A stretch of 64,000 nucleotides of DNA from JAAYZH01 sp964479695 (GTDB taxonomy: Bacteria > Bacillota > Clostridia > Saccharofermentanales > Fastidiosipilaceae): positions 1 through 64,000 of the forward strand of contig CAYZSO010000003.1 in assembly GCA_964479695.1 (NCBI GenBank), given 5' to 3'. Shown here one piece after another: positions 43,858 through 52,646 of this stretch (positions within the stretch are counted from its first letter, which is position 1; each line of letters begins with the position of its first letter). The notes under the pieces were generated by a model, which saw only the letters and a program-made list of their open reading frames with translations, did not search any database and was not told where the DNA came from. The position numbers were made by a program, and so were the translations under genes.

Positions 43858-44481
43858 ATGGATGGAATAGACATTTTGCAGGAGCGAATCGCGGAAGAGA
43901 CGCAAAGCCAAGTTGACAATATCCTCACAAATGCCAAGCAGCAACGTGATGCGATGCTTGAAGAAGCCCGCCGTGAGGCGTCGGCGATCAGGCAAGAGCA
44001 AGACGAGCGCGAGCGGCGTTTGGCTGAGGAGAAGGCTGTTCAGCAACAAGCTCTGGGGCGTCTTCAAACGCGCCGGGAAGTGCTGCAGACAAAGCAGGAA
44101 ATTCTCCGGGAAACCTTGCAGGAAGCCAGAAGGCAGTTACTCTCGTATCCACCTGCGAAACGCCGGGCACTCTATGAGAAATGGCTGCATAACGCGGGGG
44201 TATCCGGGCACGCCGCGCAGGCTTCCGAGCACGCCGCGCAGGCTTCCGGGCAGGAGATCACGGTCGCTCTGGCCGATGCTTCCTGGTTCCCCGCATATCT
44301 TGCTGAGGCATTTCCTACTTTGCAGATCAGGCCTGAAATGGGCACCTTCACAGGTGGGTTCATTCTTACCGAAGGCAGGTCGAGGCAGGATTATCGATTC
44401 GATTCGGTTCTGAGCCAGAATGAAAACCGCTTACTGGCTGTAGCAGCCGGAGTCCTTTTCCGGGAGGACAAGGATGAGTGA
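43858..44481 (+). CDS. ntpE: V-type ATPase subunit E
   Basis: A 207-aa peripheral stalk subunit: a long N-terminal charged helix (RIAEETQSQVDNILTNAKQQRD, ...RREVLQTKQEILRETLQEA) and a C-terminal globular part ending GGFILTEGRSRQDYRFDSVLSQNE. Around residues 117-133 an in-frame 21-bp repeat (GHAAQAS-EHAAQAS-GQ) inserts between the helix and the head. AGGAG precedes the ATG; it overlaps ntpC by 8 bp. Confidence 0.88.
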   Translation: MDGIDILQERIAEETQSQVDNILTNAKQQRDAMLEEARREASAIRQEQDERERRLAEEKAVQQQALGRLQTRREVLQTKQEILRETLQEARRQLLSYPPAKRRALYEKWLHNAGVSGHAAQASEHAAQASGQEITVALADASWFPAYLAEAFPTLQIRPEMGTFTGGFILTEGRSRQDYRFDSVLSQNENRLLAVAAGVLFREDKDE

Positions 44482-45772
44482 GAAGAACGCCAACACGGTA
44501 TGGACCAGAGAACCGGTGCTCCGCCCGAATTATGGCGCGGCCACCGGTCGAATCCGCGTGCTCGAAGATCGAATGCTCCGAACCGAAGACTACCGCAGGC
44601 TCGCATCCGGAGTGTCGTATACAGAAAGAGCGGATTTGCTGGAAAGAGCCGGCTACGGCGGCGACGGAACGCTGGACCAGAGACTCATTGCCGGGCGTGA
44701 TCAGAACGACCTGCTTCTCAAAGAACTGACCCATGATAACATCCTGGCCACGTTCCTCTTGCTGGAGCTGGACTATCACAATCTAAAAGCCATTTTGCGC
44801 TACCTGACCTTACTGCATTTGGAAAGAGAGGAAGCCAGCGCACATCAGCATTCACCCAGCGAGGAAGGGACAAGCGCTGAACAGAAAACCATCCCCCAAG
44901 CACTTCAGCGCCTGATCCGCTCCACAGCACCAACAGATCCCGAGACCTTGTATGTCACGCTCCTTCGGCTCATGCGAGAGGAGGATCCGGCAGACCATGC
45001 AGGCAAACCCGTGACTTCGGAGAATCGTACAGAGAAACCCGAGACTTCGGAGAATCGTGCAGAGAAACCCGAGTATTCGACGAATCGTATAGAGAAACCC
45101 GAGGCGTCAGCAAATCATGCCCCGCATTCCGGATTGGAACCGGAAATTCCCGAGGGTATCCGGCCGCTCTTCTACGAACATATGCGGCAAGTGGTCAGAA
45201 TCGCGGCGACTTCTGTGGAACTTTCTGACAGCGATCTTCTGGCAGACCAGCTCTGTTTCAGGGAAATGGAGGCGCTTGCTTCCTCAAGAGAAGCATCCGA
45301 GGCCCGAGCGTTCCTCGTGGATTATGTGTCGATCTTGGCGGACAGCGCGAATCTGGAAATCCTCTTCCGCATCCAACGCGGCGGGGAGAGCCGGGCTTTC
45401 CTCCAACAAGCACTGGTGCCGGGCGGCAAAGTCTCTCCTGACGAAGTATTAGCGCTCTATGACAAGGACTTGGAAGCCATCCGCAAAGTCTATCAAAAGA
45501 CCTTACTCTCTGATGTTGTCGAGGTGTTGCCGGCTTATCAGAGCAAAGAAGATATTCGAAATTATGGTAAGGCCAAAGACTACGTTCTGCTTCGCCTGGC
45601 CATGTTGGGGAAACGCCAAACCGCCGGTACCGAGGCGATTGTCGGGTACTGGTTAGGTAAGAAATTAGAAATTAAGAACTTGAGGATTATCCTGCAGGCG
45701 ATAGCCAGAGGCCTTTCGCAAAACGAAATCATGGCCATGGTAAGGCCGGCTTATGGTGGGTATAGCGTATGA
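44474..45772 (+). CDS. ntpC: V-type ATPase subunit C (d/AC39-like)
   Basis: The socket between the central stalk and the K ring. At 432 aa it is about 80-100 residues longer than usual. The extra sequence includes four in-frame 30-bp repeats (KPETSENRAE, about residues 177-216). Flanking family sequence: NYGAATGRIRVLEDRMLRTEDYRRLAS, LLELDYHNLKAILRY and KNLRIILQAIARGLS at the C-terminus. GGGAGG lies before the ATG. Confidence 0.88.
   Translation: MSEKNANTVWTREPVLRPNYGAATGRIRVLEDRMLRTEDYRRLASGVSYTERADLLERAGYGGDGTLDQRLIAGRDQNDLLLKELTHDNILATFLLLELDYHNLKAILRYLTLLHLEREEASAHQHSPSEEGTSAEQKTIPQALQRLIRSTAPTDPETLYVTLLRLMREEDPADHAGKPVTSENRTEKPETSENRAEKPEYSTNRIEKPEASANHAPHSGLEPEIPEGIRPLFYEHMRQVVRIAATSVELSDSDLLADQLCFREMEALASSREASEARAFLVDYVSILADSANLEILFRIQRGGESRAFLQQALVPGGKVSPDEVLALYDKDLEAIRKVYQKTLLSDVVEVLPAYQSKEDIRNYGKAKDYVLLRLAMLGKRQTAGTEAIVGYWLGKKLEIKNLRIILQAIARGLSQNEIMAMVRPAYGGYSV
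45000..45122 (+). repeat. 30-bp in-frame tandem repeat in ntpC
   Basis: Four units built on AGAGAAACCCGAGACTTCGG followed by AGAATCGTGC, near-identical in the middle copies. The period is a multiple of 3, so copy-number changes keep the frame. Confidence 0.85.
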
Positions 45773-46116
45773 AATATGAAATTGCCGTCATCGGAGATGC
45801 CGGAAGCGTGATCGCGTATCGCGGGCTTGGCTTCACGGTCGTGACCTTGGAAGATGATTCCGGCGCGGAGAAAGAACTCTACCGCCTGATCGACAGTAAA
45901 CGCTACGCAATCATTTATATAACGGAGCCTTTGGCCAGAAGCTGCCGCAAAGTAATCGACCGTTACCAGGCTCAGGCACTGCCTGCGATTATCTCCATCC
46001 CGGCATCCAATGACAGCGGCGGCTATGCCTTACATAATCTGCGTGAATCCGTCATCAGAGCCGTAGGATTTGATGTTTTGGCCAACAAAAAAGAAAGCGG
46101 AGATGAGCATGAGTGA
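45769..46116 (+). CDS. ntpG: V-type ATPase subunit F (NtpG)
   Basis: 115 aa, central rotor subunit with the Rossmann-like IAVIGDAGSVIAYRGLGFTVV start and AIIYITEPLARSC. It overlaps ntpC by 4 bp (ATGA) and ntpA by 8 bp, indicating tight coupling. Confidence 0.9.
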   Translation: MKYEIAVIGDAGSVIAYRGLGFTVVTLEDDSGAEKELYRLIDSKRYAIIYITEPLARSCRKVIDRYQAQALPAIISIPASNDSGGYALHNLRESVIRAVGFDVLANKKESGDEHE

Positions 46117-47896
46117 GAAAAATACAAAAGGCGGTGTGATCCGCAAAATTGCCGGTCCCCTGGTTGTAGCCCAAGGCATGCAGGACGTGCGCATGTTTGA
46201 TGTCGTGCGTGTTGCCGAGGTCGGATTGATCGGCGAAGTGATTGAAATTCGAGGCGATCTGGCGTCCATTCAAGTCTATGAAGATACCGCAGGCTTGAAA
46301 CCGGGGGAACCGGTGGTTTCAAGCGGCGTGCCGCTCTCCGTTGAACTGGGCCCCGGCTTGATCGGTAATATGTATGATGGTATTGAGCGTCCCTTGGAGA
46401 GGCTTCGGGAGAGTTCCGGTGACCGCATCAAGCGAGGGTTCACCCATGATACGCTTGATCGTGAGAAGAAATGGCTTTTTACCCCTCAAGTGAAGCCGGG
46501 TGACTTGGTAAAGGCCGGCGATATTCTGGGGCTTATTCAGGAAACGTCAGTTATTTCGCATCGTGTTATGGTGCCGGCGGATCGTAAGGGCGTTTGGACG
46601 GTCAAGTCCATTGTCCCGGAATCCGACCGCAATGTGGCCGAGACGATTGCTGTGCTTAGCCAAGACGGGGAGGAGGATTTTGAATTTTCGATGCTGCAGC
46701 GCTGGCCGGTCCGTGTCGCGAGACCTCACGCAGGTAAGAAGAGTCCTGAGGCGCCGCTCGTCACCGGGCAGCGAGTGATTGATACGTTGTTTCCTTTGGC
46801 CAAAGGCGGGACCGCCGCTGTCCCGGGGCCTTTCGGCTCCGGTAAGACCGTCATTCAGCACCAGTTGGCGAAATGGGCCGATGCCGACATCGTGGTTTAT
46901 ATCGGCTGCGGTGAGCGCGGCAACGAAATGACCGATGTTCTGAAAGAATTTCCCGCTCTGATCGATCCGAAAACCGGCAAATCCATGATGGAACGCACGA
47001 TCCTAATTGCCAACACTTCCGATATGCCCGTTGCCGCCCGCGAAGCTTCCATTTATACCGGCATTACAATTGCCGAATATTTCCGTGACATGGGTTATTC
47101 GGTCTCCGTTATGGCGGACTCGACTTCCCGCTGGGCAGAGGCCTTGCGCGAGATGTCCGGTCGTCTGGAAGAAATGCCCGGTGAAGAGGGCTACCCCGCA
47201 TACTTAGGCTCACGGTTGGCGCAATTCTACGAGCGCGCCGGCCAGGTCACTTGCCTTGGCAGTGAGAAAAGAGAAGGCTGGCTCACCGCCATCGGCGCAG
47301 TGTCGCCTCCCGGCGGTGACATGTCAGATCCGGTCGTTCAGGCAACTCTTCGTATCGTGAAAGTATTCTGGCGTCTCGATTCAGATCTTGCCTATAAAAG
47401 GCATTTCCCCGCAATCAATTGGACGCAATCGTACTCCCTTTATGACAGTGTCTTGGTTCAAACGCTTAATGACACGGTTGATCCGGAATGGGGCGAGCAC
47501 CGCGCACTGGCCATGTCGATTTTGGCCGACGAAAGCCGCCTGGAAGAAATTGTCCGCCTCGTCGGAATGGACTCTCTGTCCTTCGAAGACCGTCTGAAAA
47601 TGGACGTTGCCTCCTCGATTCGCGAGGACTTCCTCCACCAGAACTCCTTCCACGAGGTGGATACCTGCACTTCGCTGGAGAAGCAGTTTTATCTTCTTTC
47701 GCTGATCCTTCATTACTATGACTTGGCTCGAGCGGCCGGCCGCCGTGGCATCACGGTCACTAAGCTTCAGAGTCTGCCTATCCGCGAAGAGATCGGCCGT
47801 TATAAATATACTGCTGAGGAAGATGCGAAAGCAGAATACGAACGCCTCATCGATCAATTAGACCGGATTATTCCGGAGCTCACAGCAGAGAGGTAA
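46109..47896 (+). CDS. ntpA: V-type ATPase catalytic subunit A
   Basis: About 595 aa, ATP-hydrolysing subunit. Walker A GPFGSGKTVIQHQLAKW (about 232), the A-type bulge domain with VKPGDLVKAGDILG, arginine/ion sites SDMPVAARE, and MADSTSRWAEALRE. The start at 46109 is chosen because GCGGAG sits 6 nt upstream. Confidence 0.97.
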   Translation: MSEKNTKGGVIRKIAGPLVVAQGMQDVRMFDVVRVAEVGLIGEVIEIRGDLASIQVYEDTAGLKPGEPVVSSGVPLSVELGPGLIGNMYDGIERPLERLRESSGDRIKRGFTHDTLDREKKWLFTPQVKPGDLVKAGDILGLIQETSVISHRVMVPADRKGVWTVKSIVPESDRNVAETIAVLSQDGEEDFEFSMLQRWPVRVARPHAGKKSPEAPLVTGQRVIDTLFPLAKGGTAAVPGPFGSGKTVIQHQLAKWADADIVVYIGCGERGNEMTDVLKEFPALIDPKTGKSMMERTILIANTSDMPVAAREASIYTGITIAEYFRDMGYSVSVMADSTSRWAEALREMSGRLEEMPGEEGYPAYLGSRLAQFYERAGQVTCLGSEKREGWLTAIGAVSPPGGDMSDPVVQATLRIVKVFWRLDSDLAYKRHFPAINWTQSYSLYDSVLVQTLNDTVDPEWGEHRALAMSILADESRLEEIVRLVGMDSLSFEDRLKMDVASSIREDFLHQNSFHEVDTCTSLEKQFYLLSLILHYYDLARAAGRRGITVTKLQSLPIREEIGRYKYTAEEDAKAEYERLIDQLDRIIPELTAER

Positions 47897-47899
47897 ATC

Positions 47900-49276
47900 A
47901 TGCAGAGAATCTACCGTACGATAGAAGAAGTTGCCGGCCCCCTGATGCTTGTCACAGGCGTCAGCGATGTCGCTTATGATGAATTGGGCGAGATTGTCTT
48001 GCCCGGCGGTGAGCGGCGGGCTTGCCGCGTGCTGGAAATTAACGGGCAAGAGGCTCTGGTCCAGCTCTTCGACAATGCCATGGGCATTAATGTGGCGGAG
48101 TCGGAGGTCCGTTTCCTGGGACATGGTCTCGAATTGGCCGTGGCGCCCGATATGTTAGGGCGCGTTTTTGACGGCATGGGGCGCCCCATCGACGGCGCAC
48201 CCCCTCTGATTCCGACGGATCTGCGCAATATTAACGGCACGCCGATGAACCCGGTTGCCCGAGATTATCCCAATGAGTTTATCCAAACCGGGATCTCGGC
48301 CATCGACGGTCTGAATACACTCGTTCGCGGACAGAAACTCCCCATTTTCTCCGCTTCCGGCTTGCCTCACAACCAGCTGGCAGCGCAGATCGCCCGCCAG
48401 GCAAAAGTCTTGGGTGAAGATGAGCAATTCGCCGTTGTCTTCGCTGCGATGGGTATTACCTTTGAAGATGCGGATTTCTTCATCCGAGATTTTAACCGCA
48501 CCGGCGCAATCGAGCGGACGGTTCTCTTCACGAACTTGGCGGATCAACCGCCGATTGAGCGCTTCGCCACGCCGCGTATGGCGCTCACTTGTGCAGAATA
48601 TTTGGCCTTTGAACTAGATATGCAAGTGCTTGTCATCATGACGGATATGACCTATTACGCGGAGGCACTCCGCGAGATTTCTGCAGCCAGAAAAGAGGTT
48701 CCGGGCCGCCGCGGCTACCCCGGCTATCTCTACACCGATTTGGCTTCGCTCTATGAAAGAGCCGGTCGAATCAACGGCAAGAAAGGCTCCATCACCATGA
48801 TGCCGATCCTGACCATGCCCGACGATGACAAGACCCACCCGGTTCCTGATCTCACCGGCTACATTACAGAGGGGCAGATTATTCTGGACAGGCAGCTCAA
48901 TCAGAACAATATTATGCCGCCAATTGATGTCCTCCCGTCCCTGTCCCGTCTCAAGGATAAGGGCATCGGTGAAGGGAAGACCCGAGCCGACCACGCCGAT
49001 GTGATGAATCAGCTCTTCGCCGCCTATTCGCGCGGTCGGGATGCCCGCGAGCTGTCCGTCATTTTGGGTGAATCGGCCTTGTCCGATCTGGATAAGACCT
49101 ACGCGCATTTTTCGGATGAGTTCGAGAAACAATACTTGAACCAGTCCTTTGGCCAAAGCCGCACCATTGAAGAGACGATGGCGATCGGGTGGAGACTCTT
49201 GAGCCTACTGCCTGTAACGGAACTTCGTCGTGTGGATCCTAAATGGATCAAAAAATACTACAGAGAGGAAGAGTAG
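47900..49276 (+). CDS. ntpB: V-type ATPase regulatory subunit B
   Basis: A 458-aa non-catalytic nucleotide-binding subunit. GISAIDGLNTLVRGQKLPIFSASGLPHN replaces a functional P-loop (no GKT), as expected for B subunits. SLYERAGRINGKKGSITMMPILTMP carries the arginine-finger region. 3-bp gap after ntpA. Confidence 0.97.
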   Translation: MQRIYRTIEEVAGPLMLVTGVSDVAYDELGEIVLPGGERRACRVLEINGQEALVQLFDNAMGINVAESEVRFLGHGLELAVAPDMLGRVFDGMGRPIDGAPPLIPTDLRNINGTPMNPVARDYPNEFIQTGISAIDGLNTLVRGQKLPIFSASGLPHNQLAAQIARQAKVLGEDEQFAVVFAAMGITFEDADFFIRDFNRTGAIERTVLFTNLADQPPIERFATPRMALTCAEYLAFELDMQVLVIMTDMTYYAEALREISAARKEVPGRRGYPGYLYTDLASLYERAGRINGKKGSITMMPILTMPDDDKTHPVPDLTGYITEGQIILDRQLNQNNIMPPIDVLPSLSRLKDKGIGEGKTRADHADVMNQLFAAYSRGRDARELSVILGESALSDLDKTYAHFSDEFEKQYLNQSFGQSRTIEETMAIGWRLLSLLPVTELRRVDPKWIKKYYREEE

Positions 49277-49279
49277 AAG

Positions 49280-50029
49280 ATGCCTCGCCGACAAGTGAGT
49301 CCCAACCGCATGGAGCTCATGCGCTTGAAAAATGAGCTTCGCACAGCCAGGCGCGGTCATCGCTTGCTCAAGGATAAGCGAGATGGCTTGATGCAGCGCT
49401 TCCTGGAGTTGTTGGAGGAGACTTTGGCCAAAAGACACCAGACCGACCGGCTCTTACAAGAAGCGGCTGATTCCATGGCGATTGCGGGTGCCTTGATCGA
49501 GCCCGAAGTGCTCCTGCAAACCATGCAATTACGCACCAAACCGCTGGAAGTGGAAGCTTCCACCGAGTCGATCATGTCTGTGAAGGTGCCGAAGTTTCGT
49601 TTGCCTGAACTGGAGTCACCGGAGACTTCGGAGCAAGCGGCTGATGAGGACAACGACGGAAAAAGCCGATCGAGCAGTGGCCTCATCCATTACGGGATGG
49701 TGCACACGACCGGAGATATCGATATTGCCTTCGAAGCACTAACCCAGGCCCTGAAGCCTTTACTGGAGCTGGCGTCTTTGGAAAAAACCTTACAGATCCT
49801 AGCTGTGGAGTTGGAAAATACGAGGCGCCGCGTCAACTCTCTGGAACATGTCATGATTCCTGAATTGGAGGCGATGATCAAGAAAATCCAGATGCGCATG
49901 GAAGAGAACGACCGCGACAGCACTACTCGCTTAATGAAGGTGAAGGACAGCCTGGTCAAACAGGAGATCCTGGCCAGACGCAAGGCCAATGAAGCTGGAC
50001 TGGTTAGCCAGCCTGGCCAGGTCGGCTAG
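49280..50029 (+). CDS. ntpD: V-type ATPase subunit D
   Basis: A 249-aa central shaft: N-terminal helix RRQVSPNRMELMRLKNELRTARRGHRLLKDKRDGL (start) and C-terminal helix LENTRRRVNSLEHVMIPELEAMIKKI pair as a coiled coil. A short acidic insertion (TSEQAADEDNDGKSRSSS, about 115-132) sits in the head. The last ~11 residues (AGLVSQPGQVG) and the stop codon are encoded by the 9-bp repeat array that follows. Confidence 0.92.
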   Translation: MPRRQVSPNRMELMRLKNELRTARRGHRLLKDKRDGLMQRFLELLEETLAKRHQTDRLLQEAADSMAIAGALIEPEVLLQTMQLRTKPLEVEASTESIMSVKVPKFRLPELESPETSEQAADEDNDGKSRSSSGLIHYGMVHTTGDIDIAFEALTQALKPLLELASLEKTLQILAVELENTRRRVNSLEHVMIPELEAMIKKIQMRMEENDRDSTTRLMKVKDSLVKQEILARRKANEAGLVSQPGQVG

Positions 50030-50097
50030 GTCGGTCAGGTTGGCCAGGCTGGCCAGGTTGGTCAGGTTAGCTAGGTTGGTCAGGTTGGTCAGGTTGG
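50001..50097 (+). repeat. 9-bp tandem repeat spanning the ntpD stop codon
   Basis: About eleven units of CAGGTTGGT / CAGGTCGGC / TAGGTTGGT. The TAG of one variant unit is the ntpD stop. Confidence 0.85.
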
Positions 50098-50194
50098 TGA
50101 ACAGGAGATTGGTTGAGGCTAAGATTTGATTGTCTGAATCTCTGTGCCTCTAAATCTCGGGTCTCTACGCTCTGAGTCTCTGTGTTTCGAAGCA

Positions 50195-50223
50195 TTGACA
50201 CCGGAAAGTGCGAAGACTAGAAT
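50195..50223 (+). promoter_or_regulatory. Promoter of the mntP riboswitch transcript
   Basis: Perfect TTGACA (50195-50200), 17-bp spacer, TAGAAT (50218-50223). Confidence 0.8.
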
Positions 50224-50227
50224 CGAC

Positions 50228-50420
50228 GGACAATTGAAGAAACCCATGGGGGAGTAGTCAGCACCACGGTGCGGCAAGTCAACATACTGATCTGTGGAAG
50301 ATCTGGCTTGCCTTCAAAGACGAGACTCATGTATAACCGCAAGCTATACATGACTTTCCTTATGCTCTTACAGTTAAGTTCAAGTATGCACCGGTTATGC
50401 TTGGGCTTTTTCTTTTGTCA
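50228..50420 (+). promoter_or_regulatory. yybP-ykoY (manganese) riboswitch with terminator
   Basis: The aptamer hallmarks GGGGGAGTAG (50248-50257), GTCAACATACTGATCTGT and AAAGACGAGACTC fit the yybP-ykoY family. A terminator-like stem CAAGTATGC...ATGCTTG followed by GGCTTTTTCTTTT ends at about 50418. Mn2+ binding would be expected to permit mntP expression. Confidence 0.88.
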
Positions 50421-50442
50421 TCAAATTTCCGGAGGCATGATG

Positions 50443-51012
50443 ATGGGAGTACTGGAGTTATTCATGATTTCAATCGGTTTATCGATGGATGCATTTGCAG
50501 TAGCGGTCTGCAAAGGTCTATCGATAAAAAAGGTAAGGTTTAGGGATGCGTTTGCTGTTGGCCTGTATTTTGGTCTATTTCAAGCGATCATGCCGCTACT
50601 GGGGTACTTTGTTGGTGTACAGTTCGCAGGTTTCATCACAGACCTCGATCACTGGATTGCCTTCATTTTGTTGGCACTCATTGGCGGCAATATGATCAAA
50701 GAAAGCATGACCGACGATTGCCCGACAGCAGCCGGGAGTGAGTCGCTCAGACCCAAAGAAATGGTTCCTCTGGCGCTCGCGACAAGTATTGACGCCCTCG
50801 CTGTGGGGGTGTCCTTCGCCTTTTTGGATGTTCAAATTGTTCCTGCCGTCACATTTATTGGTGTGATTACGCTTGTACTCTCGACGGTGGGTGTCGTGAT
50901 CGGCAAAGGAATAGGCGATAAGTTTAAGTCCAAAGCCGAGTTAGTCGGCGGCATTGTCCTCATCTTGATCGGCATGAAAATTCTTCTGGAACACTTAGGC
51001 GTGTTCGGTTGA
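50443..51012 (+). CDS. mntP: Manganese efflux pump MntP
   Basis: About 189 aa, six membrane helices. The duplicated motifs GLSMDAFAVAVCKGL (about 10) and ATSIDALAVGVSFAF (about 108) with membrane-embedded Asp residues are diagnostic of MntP. Three ATG codons stand in a row (50437, 50440, 50443); GGAGG at 50431-50435 best suits 50443. The upstream Mn riboswitch supports the role. Confidence 0.93.
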   Translation: MGVLELFMISIGLSMDAFAVAVCKGLSIKKVRFRDAFAVGLYFGLFQAIMPLLGYFVGVQFAGFITDLDHWIAFILLALIGGNMIKESMTDDCPTAAGSESLRPKEMVPLALATSIDALAVGVSFAFLDVQIVPAVTFIGVITLVLSTVGVVIGKGIGDKFKSKAELVGGIVLILIGMKILLEHLGVFG

Positions 51013-51178
51013 GCAGGTGTTTGGGTGAGGGGATGTTCAGCCGATTCGCACGATGCTTGCGTGAAAATTTCTCAATATTAGTTGTCACCCCAAAAAATAA
51101 TTGTCCTTGAAGACTTATTCTAGTAAATAATTTTAAATCTGCTATACTTGATTCGATTTTAGCGAAAGAAGTGTCAGT

Positions 51179-51628
51179 ATGGAAATTCAACAATTTCTGG
51201 TTCGAATCATCCCCTATATATCAGCAAGCATCGATATCATAGGAATTGGCATCGTTATCTACGGTGTCATTTCTTCGCTGGTGCTCTTCGTCAAACATCG
51301 TTTTGACCTGAATTCCAAGCATGTCCTCATAAACTTGGCGCAGTCACTTTCCCTTGCACTGGAATATATGCTCGCAGCGGAAATTCTTAAGAGCATGATC
51401 ATCGCGACCTACCAAGAGCTCGTCCATCTGGCCGTCATTATGATTCTAAGGCTCGTGATGACCTTCGTTCTGCATTGGGAAATCAAGGCCAGTGCGGAAG
51501 AAGGCGATGCCATGTTTTATCTTGATAAAGAACGTAACCACCTCTCGAAGAAGAGAAGTCCGTTCCATAAGCTCATCCCTGAAAAAGATGAGAGTAAGTC
51601 GGAGAGCAAAGTATCAGGAGATCATTAG
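51179..51628 (+). CDS. DUF1622 family membrane protein
   Basis: 149 aa with three hydrophobic segments (IDIIGIGIVIYGVISSLVLFV; SLSLALEYMLAAEILKSMII; LAVIMILRLVMTFVLHWEI). The LALEYMLAAEIL and ILRLVMTFVLHWEI parts match DUF1622. The C-terminal 30 residues are charged. Function unknown. Confidence 0.8.
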   Translation: MEIQQFLVRIIPYISASIDIIGIGIVIYGVISSLVLFVKHRFDLNSKHVLINLAQSLSLALEYMLAAEILKSMIIATYQELVHLAVIMILRLVMTFVLHWEIKASAEEGDAMFYLDKERNHLSKKRSPFHKLIPEKDESKSESKVSGDH

Positions 51629-51683
51629 GCGGGGGTTTCCCCTGTTTCCCCTGCCGGTTTCCCTTGCGAATTTCACCGCATTT

Positions 51684-51717
51684 CACTACATAAGTTTAAA
51701 TTTAAACTGATGTAGTG
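51684..51717. terminator. Hairpin terminator, CACTACATAAGTTT family
   Basis: CACTACATAAGTTTAAATTTAAACTGATGTAGTG written as arms CACTACATAAGTTT and AAACTGATGTAGTG (one mismatch), 55 bp after the DUF1622 stop. Confidence 0.75.
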
Positions 51718-51748
51718 AATTGTGGTGATTACTCGCCTCAACTTTTGC

Positions 51749-51754
51749 TATAAT
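51749..51754 (+). promoter_or_regulatory. -10 box of the pyr operon
   Basis: TATAAT at 51749-51754, directly before the PyrR-binding leader. The -35 is weak. Confidence 0.6.
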
Positions 51755-51761
51755 CAAGAAA

Positions 51762-51910
51762 ACCTTTTAAGGCTGTCCTGTGAGGCAGGAAGGGTTCTGA
51801 CAATTGAGCTTGCGGTGGCCTGCGGCTGCTGACAAGAGGAGAAGATTGGAGCCTTCCGGCTTTTGACCTCATGAGGACAAGAGTGACGGACGGGCTTTTT
51901 TTATGCCCGA
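51762..51910 (+). promoter_or_regulatory. PyrR-responsive attenuator leader
   Basis: CCTTTTAAGGCTGTCCTG then TGAGGCAGGAAGGG (51763-51793) matches the conserved PyrR-binding loop (GUCC-G-GAGGC). A GC stem near 51849-51896 followed by seven T provides a terminator. UMP-bound PyrR would favour termination. Confidence 0.82.
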
Positions 51911-51990
51911 AGAGTAGCAGAGTAACAGAATAACGGAGTGGCAGAGTGGCAGAGTAGCAGGGTAACGGAGTAGCAGAGTAGCAAAGGAGC
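51911..51990 (+). repeat. Ten 8-bp tandem repeats ending in the pyrR ribosome-binding site
   Basis: Units in exact 8-bp phase: AGAGTAGC, AGAGTAAC, AGAATAAC, GGAGTGGC, AGAGTGGC, AGAGTAGC, AGGGTAAC, GGAGTAGC, AGAGTAGC, and finally AAAGGAGC, which is the Shine-Dalgarno sequence. The start codon follows 4 nt later. Confidence 0.9.
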
Positions 51991-51994
51991 GAAA

Positions 51995-52564
51995 ATGAGA
52001 ATCAAAGCGACGTTGATGACGGGCATTGAGATGGATCGCGCACTCACTCGAATTGCGCACGAGATTGTTGAGCGAAACGGTGGCGTGGAGAACTTGTATA
52101 TCGTGGGAATACAGCGGAGGGGGGTGCCTTTGGCCGAGAGAATTGTGGAGAAATTGGCTCAAATCGAGGGGGAGGAACCGGGCTTAGGGAAACTGGATAT
52201 TACCTTCTACAGAGATGATCTGAGCCTTCTGAGCGACAACCCTGTGGTGAACCACACGGCGATTTCCGATGTGATTAATGACCGGAAAATTATTCTGGTG
52301 GATGATGTGATTTACACGGGACGAACGGTCAGAGCGGCGATTGAAGCGATTTTTGATATGGGGAGACCTGCGGAGGTGCAACTTGCTTGCCTGATTGACC
52401 GGGGTCACAGGGAGTTGCCATTCCGTCCGGACTATGTGGGGAAAAATGTGCCGACTTCGCGTCAGGAAGTGACGATCGTCAGGGTTCAGGAATACGATGG
52501 TGTAGATGAAGTGGTTCTCGGCGAATTAGAGGCGGAAGAGAATTCTGTACGTAACCGCACATGA
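51995..52564 (+). CDS. pyrR: Bifunctional PyrR: pyr operon attenuator / uracil phosphoribosyltransferase
   Basis: A 189-aa PRTase-fold protein with the PRPP motif KIILVDDVIYTGRTVRAAIEA (about 98-118), GIQRRGVPLAERI and the C-terminal VGKNVPTSRQEVTIV typical of PyrR. Binds the leader RNA when UMP is high. First gene of pyrRBCFKD. Confidence 0.95.
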   Translation: MRIKATLMTGIEMDRALTRIAHEIVERNGGVENLYIVGIQRRGVPLAERIVEKLAQIEGEEPGLGKLDITFYRDDLSLLSDNPVVNHTAISDVINDRKIILVDDVIYTGRTVRAAIEAIFDMGRPAEVQLACLIDRGHRELPFRPDYVGKNVPTSRQEVTIVRVQEYDGVDEVVLGELEAEENSVRNRT

Positions 52565-52571
52565 GCGCTGC

Positions 52572-52646
52572 TTGGACAAGCGTGAATTGGACAAGCGTGA
52601 ATTTGGCAGGCGTGAATTTGACAAGCGCGAATTTGACAAGCGTGAG
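52572..52646 (+). repeat. Five 15-bp tandem repeats between pyrR and pyrB
   Basis: TTGGACAAGCGTGAA (twice), TTTGGCAGGCGTGAA, TTTGACAAGCGCGAA and TTTGACAAGCGTGAG. The array fills the gap between the pyrR stop and the pyrB ribosome-binding site (AAAGGA). Confidence 0.9.

Noticed and set aside
41000..50029. A/V-type ATPase of archaeal origin by recent transfer
   Set aside because: Order and motifs equal those of other Bacillota ntp operons, and the operon carries the same host-typical repeats and GGCTTTGGCC motif.
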